DNA from: Paenibacillus glycinis
GTDB lineage: Bacteria; Bacillota; Bacilli; Paenibacillales; Paenibacillaceae
DNA: 64,000 bases
Reading direction: 5' to 3'
NCBI RefSeq assembly: GCF_009909185.1
Contig: NZ_JAAAMV010000004.1
Span: 116,353 to 180,352, forward strand
Of this stretch, positions 15,906-25,372 are shown in pieces (position 1 is the stretch's first letter; each line of letters begins with the position of its first letter). The position numbers were made by a program, and so were the translations under genes. The notes beneath the pieces were generated by a model. It did no database searches, was not told the origin of the DNA, and worked only from the letters and a program-made list of their open reading frames with translations.

Positions 15906-16730
15906 ATGCTTCACTATGCTTTCATGCAGCACGCTTTTCTCGCGGGCACCCTCGTGGCGATCATGTCCGGCGCGATCGGCGTGTTCGTCATCGCCCGCAA
16001 CCTGTCCTTCATCGCGCATACCTTCTCGCATATCGGCTTTTCCGGCGCCGCCTTTTCCGTACTCGCCGGCTGGAATCCCATCGGCGGACTGCTGCTCTTC
16101 TCGATCGCCAGCGCATTCGCCATCGGCGGCTTCGGGGTCAAGCTGTTCCGCAGGGAAGTGACGATCAGCGTCGTGCTCAGCCTCTTTCTCGGACTGGGCC
16201 TGCTGTTCCTCTCCATGTCCGCGAAGAAGGCGACGGCCATGACAGCGCTGCTGTTCGGCAGCGTCGTCGGCATCAGCCGGGACAACGTGATCGAGATCGT
16301 CTGCTTGTCGGCCGCGGTGCTGGTCGTCTTCGCGTTCTTCTACAAGCCGCTCAAATTCGACTCCTTCGATCCCGCCGGCGCGCAGGCGGCGCGCTTGCCG
16401 GTGCGCCTGCTGTCCATCGGCTTCCTGCTGCTGCTGGCGGTCGCCGTCTCCGAGGCGATCCTGATCGTCGGCGCCCTGCTCGTGTTCACGCTCTTGACCG
16501 CCCCGGCCGCGGCCGCGCGGCATATGACGCATTCCGTGGCGCGCATGATGCTCTGGTCCGCCGCCTTCGGCGTGCTCGGCGTCTGGGGGGGCCTCGTGCT
16601 CAGCTATTACACCAACGCGCCCGTGAGCTTCTACATTACGGCGCTGGAGACCTTGTTTTACTTCGCCGCGCTGTCGTGGGGCCGGCTGCGGGAGCGGCGG
16701 TCGCCGGAGCCCGCGGCGAGCCGGGCTTAA
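15906..16730 (+). CDS. znuB: Metal ABC transporter permease
   Basis: A 274-residue ABC-3 family permease with seven to eight membrane helices. Conserved parts are AFLAGTLVAIMSGAIGVFVI near the start, the FIAHTFSHIGFSGAAF loop, SVLLFGSV-like ALLFGSVVGIS and VSEAILIVGALLVFTLLTAP. It forms the channel of the importer with the two preceding genes. An excellent site AAAGGAGGAGG precedes ATG 15906. No terminator is obvious before the convergent DUF4179 gene, whose stop lies 20 bases away. Confidence 0.93.
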   Translation: MLHYAFMQHAFLAGTLVAIMSGAIGVFVIARNLSFIAHTFSHIGFSGAAFSVLAGWNPIGGLLLFSIASAFAIGGFGVKLFRREVTISVVLSLFLGLGLLFLSMSAKKATAMTALLFGSVVGISRDNVIEIVCLSAAVLVVFAFFYKPLKFDSFDPAGAQAARLPVRLLSIGFLLLLAVAVSEAILIVGALLVFTLLTAPAAAARHMTHSVARMMLWSAAFGVLGVWGGLVLSYYTNAPVSFYITALETLFYFAALSWGRLRERRSPEPAASRA

Positions 16731-16750
16731 CGGGAAAAGCCGTCGAACGC

Positions 16751-17869
16751 CTATTTTAGTTTCACTGTCATTTCGAGTTCGGGCAGGTAATGAACAACCG
16801 GAGTACCGTCAGCTTCCAGCTGAAACAGATTCGAATCTTTCGCTTGATACGCATGCTCATACGGCTTGACCGTGATGGACTTCACATTCGCTGGCAGCGG
16901 CTCGAAACGATAATCGGATTGCAACATGCTTCCGTTCGTTTCATTCCAGCCGTTCCCGCTGATAAACTTGATTTTATTCCCCTTGTCGTCGAATACGTCG
17001 ATGCCAATTGAACGCTCGGACAGCGTGAGCCGCGCGTGATCAGACAGCGCGATTGTCGTTGTCAGGTTCGTCGTAATCGGGGTGCTTTCGACCTTCATCA
17101 GCGTAAAATCGATATTATTTAAGCTTCGAACGCGATTAGGTTCCCAAACCCGCGTATTCCTCGTGCTTCTCTCCATTGGAACGTTAAGAAGGAATGGCGC
17201 TTGAATGCCGTTCATGGCGATGGACATCGATAGATTGAATTTATCCGGAAGCGCTTTGCCTCCCTGATTATGCAGATCGGAAAATTCGACGATGGCCGAA
17301 TCATCGTTCATTCCGGGGTAGAGATACACGCCGATCGAATTCGAATTCGGGGGACTGAACGATTGAACGGGCTCCCCGTCGACGAACAAGTCCACGTCTT
17401 TGATCTGCTCCCTGATCGTAGAAGCGGATGATTTTCCTCCCGAAATCACGCGATTTAATCCGATCGATATCCGGGTCCCGTCGAACATGGCGACCGGGAC
17501 CTGCAAAGTCACGCCTTGATGCGCGTCGGCCGAACCGGATCTGACAAGCCCCTCTTCGTCCGCGGTTTTCAACCCGCTATCTCCGGCAGCTTGAAAAATG
17601 GAGGCGATTCCCGGAATTTTTTTAAGGGACTCGGCCATCGTCGGCGAAACAAAACCGATGCTCGTCAGCGCAATGGCCAAGACGAATAATGATGCCGCAA
17701 TCCATGCAGCTTTATAGCGTTTCATTGCGCGAGGCTTGTAATGTTCGTAACGGTTGTCCATTCGATTCATGATGCGAGCGGTGAAATCCACATGGACCGG
17801 CGTTTCTCTGATCATCTTTTGCAGTTGGTCAAATTCGTTCTCCTCCATGCTGGTAAACATGCCGCTCAA
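16751..17869 (-). CDS. DUF4179 membrane protein, probable anti-sigma factor
   Basis: A 372-residue single-pass protein. The cytoplasmic part (~50 residues, with VHVDFTARIMNRMDNR) is short and may bind the sigma factor; one membrane helix follows at about 54-74 (AWIAASLFVLAIALTSIGFV). The extracytoplasmic region starts with the DUF4179-type SPTMAESLKKIPGIASIFQ and continues as a beta-rich domain. It is coupled to the ECF sigma gene upstream, overlapping its end by 41 bases. I chose TTG 17869 because AAGGAGG is eight bases upstream; an ATG 16 codons earlier has no ribosome site. Anti-sigma function is inferred from arrangement and family. Confidence 0.8.
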   Translation of the reverse strand: MSGMFTSMEENEFDQLQKMIRETPVHVDFTARIMNRMDNRYEHYKPRAMKRYKAAWIAASLFVLAIALTSIGFVSPTMAESLKKIPGIASIFQAAGDSGLKTADEEGLVRSGSADAHQGVTLQVPVAMFDGTRISIGLNRVISGGKSSASTIREQIKDVDLFVDGEPVQSFSPPNSNSIGVYLYPGMNDDSAIVEFSDLHNQGGKALPDKFNLSMSIAMNGIQAPFLLNVPMERSTRNTRVWEPNRVRSLNNIDFTLMKVESTPITTNLTTTIALSDHARLTLSERSIGIDVFDDKGNKIKFISGNGWNETNGSMLQSDYRFEPLPANVKSITVKPYEHAYQAKDSNLFQLEADGTPVVHYLPELEMTVKLK

Positions 17870-18413
17870 GCGCCGCGCCTCCTTCTTCGTTCCGCATTTT
17901 CTTGCGGAGCCGTTCATATTTTTTGCGGACCGCTGCGGACTTGAGGCCCATGATGATCCCGATTTCTTCGAACGAATAGTCTTCTAATGCCCGCAGCAGC
18001 AGTATTTTTCGCTCGACGGTATTCAATCGCTCCAATAACTCATGAATGTAATCCGTATACCGGCTAGCGTTAAACTCGGTCGGTTCTTTTCTAAGATGCA
18101 GGAACCAGGTCAGGCTTTTGTTTCGTTTCTTCATCAGGTCGATGCAGTGATGATGCGCGATTTTATAGATCCAGGCCGAGAATGAGACGGTCGGGGAGAA
18201 TTGCCGGATTCGGTCCAACCCTTTAATAAAGATATCTTGGGTAGCGTCTTCCGCCTCTTCCTGATTCTTAAGCAAGTAATAACAGTACAAGTACAGTTTT
18301 CGTTGGAAGTGCTGAATGATAAAGGCGTACGACTCCATATCGCCTTCCTGAACCCGTATCACGGCTTGATTCACGTTTATATGAGATGCAAATGGAGCAG
18401 TTGTATCCTCCAC
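17829..18413 (-). CDS. ECF-type RNA polymerase sigma factor
   Basis: A 194-residue sigma-70 family protein with regions 2 and 4 only. Region 2 contains YLLKNQEEAEDATQDIF (the core-binding and -10 region) and SFSAWIYKIAHHHCIDLMKK; region 4 contains LNTVERKILLLRALEDYSFE and EEIGIIMGLKSAAVRKKYER, the helix-turn-helix that reads the -35. GTG 18413 follows AAAGGAGGG by five bases, whereas upstream in-frame ATGs lie in non-coding sequence. The partner membrane protein is encoded next. The signal sensed is unknown. No clear autoregulated ECF promoter was recognised. Confidence 0.92.
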   Translation of the reverse strand: MEDTTAPFASHINVNQAVIRVQEGDMESYAFIIQHFQRKLYLYCYYLLKNQEEAEDATQDIFIKGLDRIRQFSPTVSFSAWIYKIAHHHCIDLMKKRNKSLTWFLHLRKEPTEFNASRYTDYIHELLERLNTVERKILLLRALEDYSFEEIGIIMGLKSAAVRKKYERLRKKMRNEEGGAALERHVYQHGGERI

Positions 18414-18779
18414 GCTGTCCCTCCTTTCTGCCCTGTATAACTCGATTAAATGGCTTTTTCTGACACCGGACGAATTATTCCCCACTAGGAAAAGGCCGCC
18501 TCCCGGCAGCCTCCCCGAAACGTGCATCTTGATCGCGATCACCACACAAGCCGAAACGCCCCTGCCCTCGCGTTGGGGAAAGCGCCGGCCAGCTTCCGCA
18601 TGTCCAGCCAAAACGATGGATTCGTTCATCCCCTAGAACATCCGCCCAGCGCCGCCCGATCGACGCGAAGATCCGTTCCGTCGCTTCGTTACGCGGCCAG
18701 CCGCGTTCCGTCGGCACAACCAGCTTTCCCCCATGCTGGCGAAGCTCGGGTTCTACGACGTACGGCCACTAGTTTACCA

Positions 18780-18824
18780 GAAATCGCGAAAGGCCGCCTG
18801 TCATGGGCGGCCTTTCATGATTTC
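18780..18824. repeat. Long interrupted inverted repeat
   Basis: Arms GAAATC and GAAAGGCCGCC pair with GGCGGCCTTTC and GATTTC across a 7-base loop, with a symmetric 2-base interruption between the outer 6-bp and inner 11-bp stems. There is no proper U-tract on either strand, so it is not a standard terminator. Confidence 0.5.
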
Positions 18825-18884
18825 GGCAATTGGCTGGCGATCGGTGCGGTTCCGTCGTTACATCCCGCTGCTTCTTCCAGCCAA

Positions 18885-18923
18885 AAAGAAAGTGCCGGCA
18901 TGCTTGGCTGCATATCGGCACTT
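18885..18923 (-). terminator. Terminator of the phytanoyl-CoA dioxygenase gene
   Basis: An 8-bp stem AAGTGCCG/CGGCACTT with an 18-base loop, followed on the minus strand by TTCTTTTTGG, 45 bases past the stop at 18968. Confidence 0.65.
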
Positions 18924-18967
18924 CCCTTGCTATTCTACTCCTATACGATACGAATGATTAATCGCGT

Positions 18968-19828
18968 TTATTTCGCCCCCGGCGCGCCGTACAGCACCGG
19001 AAACGCGTCGCCGTCGAAGATCTCCCCGTCCCGGCCCTGCATGAACCGCGCGTTGAAATGCAGGTCCCCCCGCTGGCTTTGCGCATAACGGGTTTCCCCC
19101 GTCATGAGATGAACCGCCATGGAGCGGCGGGCGTCGTCCGTCGCGTTCGGACCGCTGCCGTGAATGGTCAGCGCATGGTGAAAGCTGACTTGCCCCGCTT
19201 TCATCACGATCGGCACCGTCGTGAACTGCTCCTGCTCCGGAATGTCCATGTCCGCCCGCTGCTGCTCGATGTTCTGCTCGAAGAAATCGCTCATCTTGAG
19301 CAATCCCCATTGATGGCTGCGCGGCACCATTTGCATGCACCCGTTCGAGAGATCCACGTCCGTGAACGCGACCCAAGCCGTGATCAGCGTCGGCTCCTTC
19401 GCGCACTGCCAGTAGGAGAAATCCTGATGCCAGCCGACGTTAGCCGTCTCGCGGCCCGGCCCTCTGCCCGGCTTGTACAGCAGCTGATCGTGCCAGAGCC
19501 GGATCGTATCCGCGTGCATCAGCCTGCCCGCGATCGCACCGATCGTCGGATCCGTGGCCACGCCCCGCAGCACGGCGTCGCTCCAATGCGAATTGTCGGT
19601 CTTGCGCAGGGCCCGCGGATTGTCCACGCCCTCCAGCCAATTGCAGATCGGCGCGCGTCCCGTCTCGAACTCCGCGCGATAGATCCGGTCCTGGCGGTCC
19701 CTGATCGCCGCCAGCTCCTGTTCCGAGAAGACCGCGGGGGACACCCAGTAGCCGTTCCGGTCGAAAAATTCCACGTCCGCCTCCGTCGGCAGACAAACGT
19801 CATTCACTTGCTTTCGCTCCGTCGTCAT
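18968..19828 (-). CDS. Phytanoyl-CoA dioxygenase (PhyH) family protein
   Basis: A 286-residue Fe(II)/2-oxoglutarate-dependent oxygenase. The iron triad is visible as WHQDFSYW (His ~134, Asp ~136) and IHGSGPN (His ~223), with the 2-oxoglutarate-binding Arg in DDARRSMAVHLM. Other family marks are FFDRNGYWVSPAVFSEQEL at the start and ITAWVAFTDVDLSNGCMQMV before PRSHQWG. Substrates in this family range widely and cannot be named. ATG 19828 follows GAGGTGG; an upstream ATG is unsupported. It diverges from an AraC regulator across about 190 bases, an arrangement that suggests local control by that regulator. Confidence 0.92.
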   Translation of the reverse strand: MTTERKQVNDVCLPTEADVEFFDRNGYWVSPAVFSEQELAAIRDRQDRIYRAEFETGRAPICNWLEGVDNPRALRKTDNSHWSDAVLRGVATDPTIGAIAGRLMHADTIRLWHDQLLYKPGRGPGRETANVGWHQDFSYWQCAKEPTLITAWVAFTDVDLSNGCMQMVPRSHQWGLLKMSDFFEQNIEQQRADMDIPEQEQFTTVPIVMKAGQVSFHHALTIHGSGPNATDDARRSMAVHLMTGETRYAQSQRGDLHFNARFMQGRDGEIFDGDAFPVLYGAPGAK

Positions 19829-20018
19829 GCGCTGCGCCACCTCAACCTTTCGTTTCAAGTATCGTTCGCTTCTGATTATCATTTTAGATGCCGAAGAGGC
19901 AGGCGTCTTTGCCCGCCGCAGGCATGAATTTAAAGATTATGATCATTCTGAGCCCTTTCAAACCTCCGAGCCGAACGGTATACTGAAAGCAATCGAATTC
20001 ACCGGAGGCCGCATGCAC

Positions 20019-20924
20019 ATGTCCCTGCCGAGCAAACCGCCTTACTTCGACCATGCGCCGAATCGGCCGCGCCGAATCGAGAACGAGCTTGAATTTCGGG
20101 CGGAACTGCCCTTCGACGCGCAGGCGAGCAATCTCTGCTACATCGGCGAGCAGCTGATGCCGAACTGGGGGACCGCTTCGCATTACCACGACCACTTCGA
20201 GCTGTGCTATTTGGAAGATGGCCACGGCCAGTATCAGATCGACAAGACGCTGTACCGCATTCATGCCGGCGACCTGTGGCTGACCAAGCCGGGCGAGACG
20301 CATTACGGGCTGGCGGGCAAGGACGCGCCGTTTCGCCTGCTCTACATGGGGTTCAAGCTGGAGTGGATGAAGGCGCTGCAGCCGGATTTCTACCAGCTCG
20401 GCGCAGGCCGCGTCGTTCCGGACGAGGACGGGGCGGTCCGCTGGATCCTGCAGCGCCTGCTGCGCGAAGTGCGCACGCGTCCGCGGCTCAGCTTCCACAT
20501 GGCGGAAGGGCTGCTCCTGCAGCTGCTCGTGACGGTGTCGCGGCTGTTCCACGATATCGCGCAGCGAAGGGACGCGCCTCCGAGCCCGCTTGGCGGCGCG
20601 GTCATCGCAGTGATGAACCGGCTGCACGGCGAGATCCGCTACGACCATGACATCGAGGCGATCGCGCGCTCCATCCCGATCAGCCGCTCCCACCTCGCCC
20701 GCGAGTTCCGCAGCGCGATCGGCATGCCGGTCGGCGAGTACATGCGCAGCCTGTGCCTCGACAAGGCCAAGTTCGAGCTGCGCGCCACGGACAAACCGGT
20801 CACGCAGATCGCCGAGGAGCTGCGCTTCTCGTCCATCCATACGTTCAGCATCTTCTTCAAACGGTTCACGGGGCGCACGCCGACGGACTACCGCAAACAA
20901 GCCGTCCGCGATAACCGCGCCTGA
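20019..20924 (+). CDS. AraC-family regulator with cupin sensor domain
   Basis: A 301-residue regulator. Residues ~40-110 form a cupin-like sugar-binding domain (HYHDHFELCYLEDGHGQYQI, LYRIHAGDLWLTKPGETH), and the last ~100 are the double helix-turn-helix (IEAIARSIPISRSHLAREF; VTQIAEELRFSSIHTFSIFF; RTPTDYRKQ). It probably senses a small ligand and controls the divergent dioxygenase gene. Two ATGs six bases apart are possible: 20019 is ten bases from GGAGG, 20013 only four, so I prefer 20019. The SNF2 gene starts 60 bases downstream. Confidence 0.88.
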   Translation: MSLPSKPPYFDHAPNRPRRIENELEFRAELPFDAQASNLCYIGEQLMPNWGTASHYHDHFELCYLEDGHGQYQIDKTLYRIHAGDLWLTKPGETHYGLAGKDAPFRLLYMGFKLEWMKALQPDFYQLGAGRVVPDEDGAVRWILQRLLREVRTRPRLSFHMAEGLLLQLLVTVSRLFHDIAQRRDAPPSPLGGAVIAVMNRLHGEIRYDHDIEAIARSIPISRSHLAREFRSAIGMPVGEYMRSLCLDKAKFELRATDKPVTQIAEELRFSSIHTFSIFFKRFTGRTPTDYRKQAVRDNRA

Positions 20925-20984
20925 CCGAAGCCGCCGGACCATCATCGCCATCAAGCAAGCCAAGGAAAGGAGGCTGATCGCCGC

Positions 20985-23900
20985 ATGAACCACCGCCTGA
21001 CGCTGACCGCCATTCAAGGCATGTGCGGCCAACTCTCGTACAAACGGGGCGAAGCCGCCTTCCGCGGCGGCAAAGTCGCGGTCGCGTATTACGATCCGGA
21101 CGCCGGGCGCTGCGAAGCCAACGTGCGATTGCAGGAGAACTTCGAGGTCGCGCTGCGCATCGACGATGACGGAGACGTCTCGGCCTCCTGCACCTGCCCT
21201 TCCCTCTCGTCCTACAGCAAATACTGCTCCCACGTCGCGGCGGTATTGCTGCTGATTCATGACGCCCAGCAGGCCGGGCGGACGCCGGGCGCATCCGCGG
21301 AGGGCAGCAACGCCGACGTCCGAAGCGCGGGCAAAGCCGTCGCCTCCTCCGGCAAACGCGGCTCTGGGAGCGCCGCCATCGGGATAAGCGATGCCTCCGT
21401 CCGTCATCGCGGCAGCATCGCTGCCGGCAGCGACCAGGAGCGCGACGCGGGCTTCGAATCCCGCTTCCCGAGCGGCAGCGTCTACGCCGAAGCCGAGCGT
21501 GACGAGCTGGCCCAAGGCCTGCTCAAGCTGTTCGCGCCGCCGGCGGAACGGACGGCCCCCGCATCCGAGACGCGCTTCGATACGCGCACGCCGTTCGCTT
21601 TGACCTTCGTCTGCAAGCCGTTCGCCTCCAGCCGCGGCCGGCGGATGCTCGGCATCGAGCTCAGGGCCGGCGCCAAACGGCCGGCGACCGTGCCGCATAT
21701 CCGCGACTTTCTGCAATGCGCGGCGGACGGCGAATCCTGCGCCATCTCCAAATCCCTGGTGTACGATCCGCGGCTGCACAGCATTCAAACGGCCGACTTC
21801 GCCGTCCTCCGGCAGTTGATCGCGATGGCGGAGCAGGAACGCCTGTACCGCGAGACGTCCGGCGTATACGCCATGCACGCCGCGCCGATCGGCGGCGAGC
21901 GCCTGCTGCCCGTCCCGCCCGCCGACTGGGAGGCCCTCCTGCCCGCGCTCATCGCAGCCCCTTCCGCCGTGATAGAGCTGAATAAAGTCGTTTATGCTGG
22001 CATCGAGGCGGCGGACGAACGGCTTCCGCTGCATTTCGAGCTGGCGCGGCAGGCGGACGACCACGGGGCCGGCTACCGCCTGCATGTGCAGGGCCTCGCG
22101 GAGATGACGATCCTGGACGAATACGGCCTCGTCCTGACCGGGGGCAAGCTGCTCCGCGAGTCGCCCGAAGCGTGCGCGCGTCTGCTGGAGCTGCAGGCGC
22201 TGCTGGAGCGATCGGACGAACCGGACCGGATTCCGCTGCCTCCGGCACGGATCGAGCCGTTCATGGAACGGGTCATGCCCGGCCTGCTGAAGCTCGGCAG
22301 CGTCCGAATCGCGGACGACGTCGCCGAGCGGATCACGCAGCGTCCGCTGCAGGCGAAGCTGTTTCTCGATCGGGTGCGGGACCGGCTGCTCGCGGCGCTG
22401 GAATTCCACTATGGCGACCTGGTCGTCAATCCGCTGGAGACGGAGCATGAACGCCGCAGCAGCGGACCGATTCTGATGCGGGACGGCGAGAAGGAACGCC
22501 GGATCCTCGCCCTGATGGAAGAGGCGTCGATGGCCAAGACGGAATCGGGCTATTTCCTGGGGGACGAAGAGCGGGAGTACCACTTCCTCTTCCATGTCGT
22601 GCCGCAGCTGGAGAAGCTCCTGACCGTCCATGCCACCTCCGCCGTCCGGACGCGCATCCATCTCGGCGGCGCGCCGCCGAGCGTCACGCTCAAGCTGAAC
22701 GAGCGCTCCAATTGGCTCGACGTCAAATTCGACATCGCCGGCATCCCGGAGGCGGAGATCAAGGCGATCCTGAAGTCCATCGACGAGAAAAGGACTTATC
22801 ACCGCCTGCCGAGCGGCGCGCTCATGCCCTTGGACAGCGAAGAGATGAAGGAAATTATCCGCTTCATCAACGAAGGCCGGATCACGGTCAAAGACCTGCG
22901 CGACTCGGGCATCCATATCCCGCTCTTCCGCGGCCTGCATCTGATCGACGCGCCGCGGCAGGGCGGCGCCGTCCGGCTGGACAAGCCGTTCCGGCGGCTG
23001 CTGGACAATCTGCGGAATCCGGAGAACATGGACTTTCCCGAACCCGCCGAGCTGCTTCATCCCCTTCGGGATTACCAGGTCTTCGGCTACCAATGGCTGC
23101 GCACGCTCGCGCATTATGGATTCGGCGGCATCCTGGCGGACGACATGGGGCTCGGCAAGACGGTGCAGGCCATCGCGTTCCTCGCCGCCATGCTGCCCGC
23201 GATTCGCGCGGAACGGCTGCCCGCGATCATCGTCGCGCCCGCTTCCTTGACCTACAACTGGCGGGCCGAGATCCGCAAATTCGCCCCGCATATCCGCGCG
23301 GTCGTCGCGGACGGCACGAAGACGGAACGCGACGCCGTTCTGGCGGGCAGCTCGTCGGTCGACGTCGTCATCACGTCCTATCCGCTGCTGCGGCGCGATA
23401 TCGTCGGCTATGCCGCGCTGGATTTCCACACGCTCATCCTCGACGAAGCGCAGGCGTTCAAGAACTACGCGACGCAGACGGCGCAGAGCGTGAAGCTGCT
23501 CCGGGCCCGCAACCGGTTCGCGCTCACGGGCACGCCGGTCGAGAATCGGCTGGAGGAGCTGTGGTCCTTGTTCGACGCGGTATTCCCGGACCTGTTCCCG
23601 GGACGCAAGGCATTCGGCGAGCTGGCACGCGAGACGATCGCGAAGCGCGCAAGGCCGTTTCTGCTGCGCCGGGTGAAGACCGACGTCCTCAAGGAGCTGC
23701 CGGACAAGATCGAATCGGTGCAGGCGTCCGCCCTGCTGCCGGAGCAGAAGAAGCTGTACGCCGCCTACCTGGCGAAGCTCCGGGAGGAGACGCTCCGTCA
23801 TCTGGACAAGGATACGCTGAACAAGAACCGCATCCGCATCCTCGCCGGACTGACCCGGCTCCGCCAGATCTGCTGTCACCCGGCGCTGTTCGTCGAGGAT

Positions 23901-24428
23901 TACGCAGGTACCGCCGGCAAATTCCAGCAGCTGCTGGAGCTGATCGAGGAATGCCGCGCCGCCGGCCGGCGGATGCTCGTCTTCTCGCAGTTCGTCGAGA
24001 TGCTGAAGCTTATTCGGCAGGAGCTGCAGCGGCGGGACGTGCCGTATTTCTACCTGGACGGCAGCACGCCGCCGCGCGAGCGCATCGAGCTGAGCAGCCG
24101 GTTCAACGACGGCGAGCGCGATCTGTTCCTCATCTCGCTCAAGGCCGGCGGCACCGGTCTTAACCTGACCGGCGCGGACACCGTCATCCTGTACGACCTG
24201 TGGTGGAATCCCGCCGTGGAGCAGCAGGCCGCCGACCGCGCCCACCGCATCGGGCAGCGCAACGTCGTGCAGGTCATCCGCCTCGTCGCCGAAGGCACCG
24301 TCGAGGACAAGATGGTCGAGCTGCAGGAACGCAAGAAGCACCTCATCGACGAGGTCGTCCAACCCGGCGAAGAGGCGCTGTCCGCCCTGACCGAGGAAGA
24401 GATCAAGGAACTGCTCATGCTGAGCTAG
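20985..24428 (+). CDS. SWIM zinc-finger SNF2-family DEAD/DEAH helicase
   Basis: A 1147-residue ATP-dependent DNA translocase, full length for the bacterial SNF2 group. A SWIM zinc finger lies at ~65-85 (SCTCPSLSSYSKYCSHVAAV), followed by a long SNF2-associated region. The first RecA-like domain has LADDMGLGKTVQ (~717-727) and the DEAQ box LILDEAQAFKN (~817-827) with ALTGTPVENRLEELW. The second has RMLVFSQFVEML, YLDGSTPPRERI, LKAGGTGLNLT and the motif VI QAADRAHRIGQ (~1080-1090). Role is probably transcription recycling or DNA repair, as proposed for RapA/SNF2 relatives. AAAGGAGG precedes ATG 20985 by 11 bases. Confidence 0.95.
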   Translation: MNHRLTLTAIQGMCGQLSYKRGEAAFRGGKVAVAYYDPDAGRCEANVRLQENFEVALRIDDDGDVSASCTCPSLSSYSKYCSHVAAVLLLIHDAQQAGRTPGASAEGSNADVRSAGKAVASSGKRGSGSAAIGISDASVRHRGSIAAGSDQERDAGFESRFPSGSVYAEAERDELAQGLLKLFAPPAERTAPASETRFDTRTPFALTFVCKPFASSRGRRMLGIELRAGAKRPATVPHIRDFLQCAADGESCAISKSLVYDPRLHSIQTADFAVLRQLIAMAEQERLYRETSGVYAMHAAPIGGERLLPVPPADWEALLPALIAAPSAVIELNKVVYAGIEAADERLPLHFELARQADDHGAGYRLHVQGLAEMTILDEYGLVLTGGKLLRESPEACARLLELQALLERSDEPDRIPLPPARIEPFMERVMPGLLKLGSVRIADDVAERITQRPLQAKLFLDRVRDRLLAALEFHYGDLVVNPLETEHERRSSGPILMRDGEKERRILALMEEASMAKTESGYFLGDEEREYHFLFHVVPQLEKLLTVHATSAVRTRIHLGGAPPSVTLKLNERSNWLDVKFDIAGIPEAEIKAILKSIDEKRTYHRLPSGALMPLDSEEMKEIIRFINEGRITVKDLRDSGIHIPLFRGLHLIDAPRQGGAVRLDKPFRRLLDNLRNPENMDFPEPAELLHPLRDYQVFGYQWLRTLAHYGFGGILADDMGLGKTVQAIAFLAAMLPAIRAERLPAIIVAPASLTYNWRAEIRKFAPHIRAVVADGTKTERDAVLAGSSSVDVVITSYPLLRRDIVGYAALDFHTLILDEAQAFKNYATQTAQSVKLLRARNRFALTGTPVENRLEELWSLFDAVFPDLFPGRKAFGELARETIAKRARPFLLRRVKTDVLKELPDKIESVQASALLPEQKKLYAAYLAKLREETLRHLDKDTLNKNRIRILAGLTRLRQICCHPALFVEDYAGTAGKFQQLLELIEECRAAGRRMLVFSQFVEMLKLIRQELQRRDVPYFYLDGSTPPRERIELSSRFNDGERDLFLISLKAGGTGLNLTGADTVILYDLWWNPAVEQQAADRAHRIGQRNVVQVIRLVAEGTVEDKMVELQERKKHLIDEVVQPGEEALSALTEEEIKELLMLS

Positions 24429-24467
24429 TTGCCGACAACAAGATACAGCAGACGGAGGTAGAGCACA

Positions 24468-25250
24468 TTGGCGAACAAGCAAGAAGCCATTCGCGAAAAT
24501 ATGATCCTGGCGTTCGAGCATTTGAGCAATAATAATCCGCGCATCGCTTTTACGCGCACGCCGAACGCCTGCTTGGCCGAGACGGATATTCCGTTCCCGA
24601 TTTTCAACCGCGTGTTCGATTACCGGGCTTCCGAGGGAATTGATATCGGGGAAGACGCGAAATCCATCGCGGAATCGTACCATAGACGCGGCATGAAGTG
24701 CGGCTGGCATAGCTATTCCCATGCTCGGGACGAAGCGGTGCTCGGCGCGCTGCAGGCGAACGGCTTTGTCCACGCGGGCAGCATGTCCGGGATGTCGCTG
24801 TCCTTGGAGGGCCGAATCGTCGCGAACGCCGAGGTGCCGGGACTGCGCATCGGCGTGATTCATACGGACGAGGAACTCGAGATCTTCAAGCGGGTGTTCG
24901 TGGCGGAATACCAGCTGCCGGACGAAGTGGCCGCGGCCGTTACCCGGATATTCGCCTATGACCCCAAAGAACCGCAATCGACCCGCTACTACCTTGCCTA
25001 TCTGAACGACGAGCCTGTCGGGACCTTGATGACCTTCGATCACGAAGACGTCACCGGGATCTACACGGTAGCGACGCTAAAGGAATTCCGTTCGAGAGGC
25101 ATCGGCGGCGCGATCGTTGCCCATGCCTTGCGCGATAGGCAGGCGGCGGGAGCGAAGCAGGCGATCCTGCAGGCGAGCGCCATGGGTCAAAGCGTTTACC
25201 GCAAGCTCGGCTTCGAGGAAAAGCTTACGATCGACGTGTATTCGGGGTAG
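24468..25250 (+). CDS. GNAT family N-acetyltransferase
   Basis: A 260-residue protein whose C-terminal ~140 residues form the GNAT fold: YYLAYLNDEPVGTLMTFDH, then GIYTVATLKEFRSRGIGGAI with the acetyl-CoA pyrophosphate loop (R-x-x-G-I-G-G), and AILQASAMGQSVYRKLGFEE as the final strand-helix. The N-terminal half (IPFPIFNRVFDYRA, CGWHSYSHAR) is the extra domain seen in many Bacillales members. Substrate unknown. The start is TTG 24468, eight bases after GGAGGT. It lies 40 bases after the helicase gene and may be co-transcribed with it. Confidence 0.9.
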   Translation: MANKQEAIRENMILAFEHLSNNNPRIAFTRTPNACLAETDIPFPIFNRVFDYRASEGIDIGEDAKSIAESYHRRGMKCGWHSYSHARDEAVLGALQANGFVHAGSMSGMSLSLEGRIVANAEVPGLRIGVIHTDEELEIFKRVFVAEYQLPDEVAAAVTRIFAYDPKEPQSTRYYLAYLNDEPVGTLMTFDHEDVTGIYTVATLKEFRSRGIGGAIVAHALRDRQAAGAKQAILQASAMGQSVYRKLGFEEKLTIDVYSG

Positions 25251-25330
25251 TTCGGGAGCAAGGATGCAGCGACACGCCTTTACCGGAGATTAACGCTCTT
25301 AATAATGAATGCGAGCACAACCAAAAGCAG

Positions 25331-25372
25331 CGGAGGCCCAAGACGTTGGCAGCAACGTCCGGGACCTCCGTT
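25331..25372 (+). terminator. Probable terminator after the GNAT gene
   Basis: Nested stems CGGAGG/CCTCCG and GACGTTG/CAACGTC with a 4-base loop, followed by TTGTTTCG. The U-tract is weak. It also separates the GC-rich block from the AT-richer cassette that follows. Confidence 0.5.

Larger units (their letters stand above)
18414..18967. other. Gene-free stretch with several hairpins
   Basis: About 550 bases with no convincing gene between the sigma factor and the dioxygenase. Leftward frames here are short, lack ribosome sites and contain stops. A weak hairpin (GGCCGCC/GGCAGCC, 18494-18511) with a U-tract on the minus strand, the long inverted repeat at 18780-18824 and the terminator at 18885-18923 are the only structure seen. 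A decayed gene is possible but cannot be identified. Confidence 0.45.

Noticed and set aside
18475..18717. 80-codon leftward frame in the sigma-dioxygenase gap
   Set aside because: No ribosome site, shadow-like composition, and hairpins overlap it.
19884..25043. 1719-codon leftward open frame opposite the AraC, SNF2 and GNAT genes
   Set aside because: It is antisense to well-supported genes, has no family motifs and is of His/Arg/Gln-rich shadow composition caused by GC-rich third positions.
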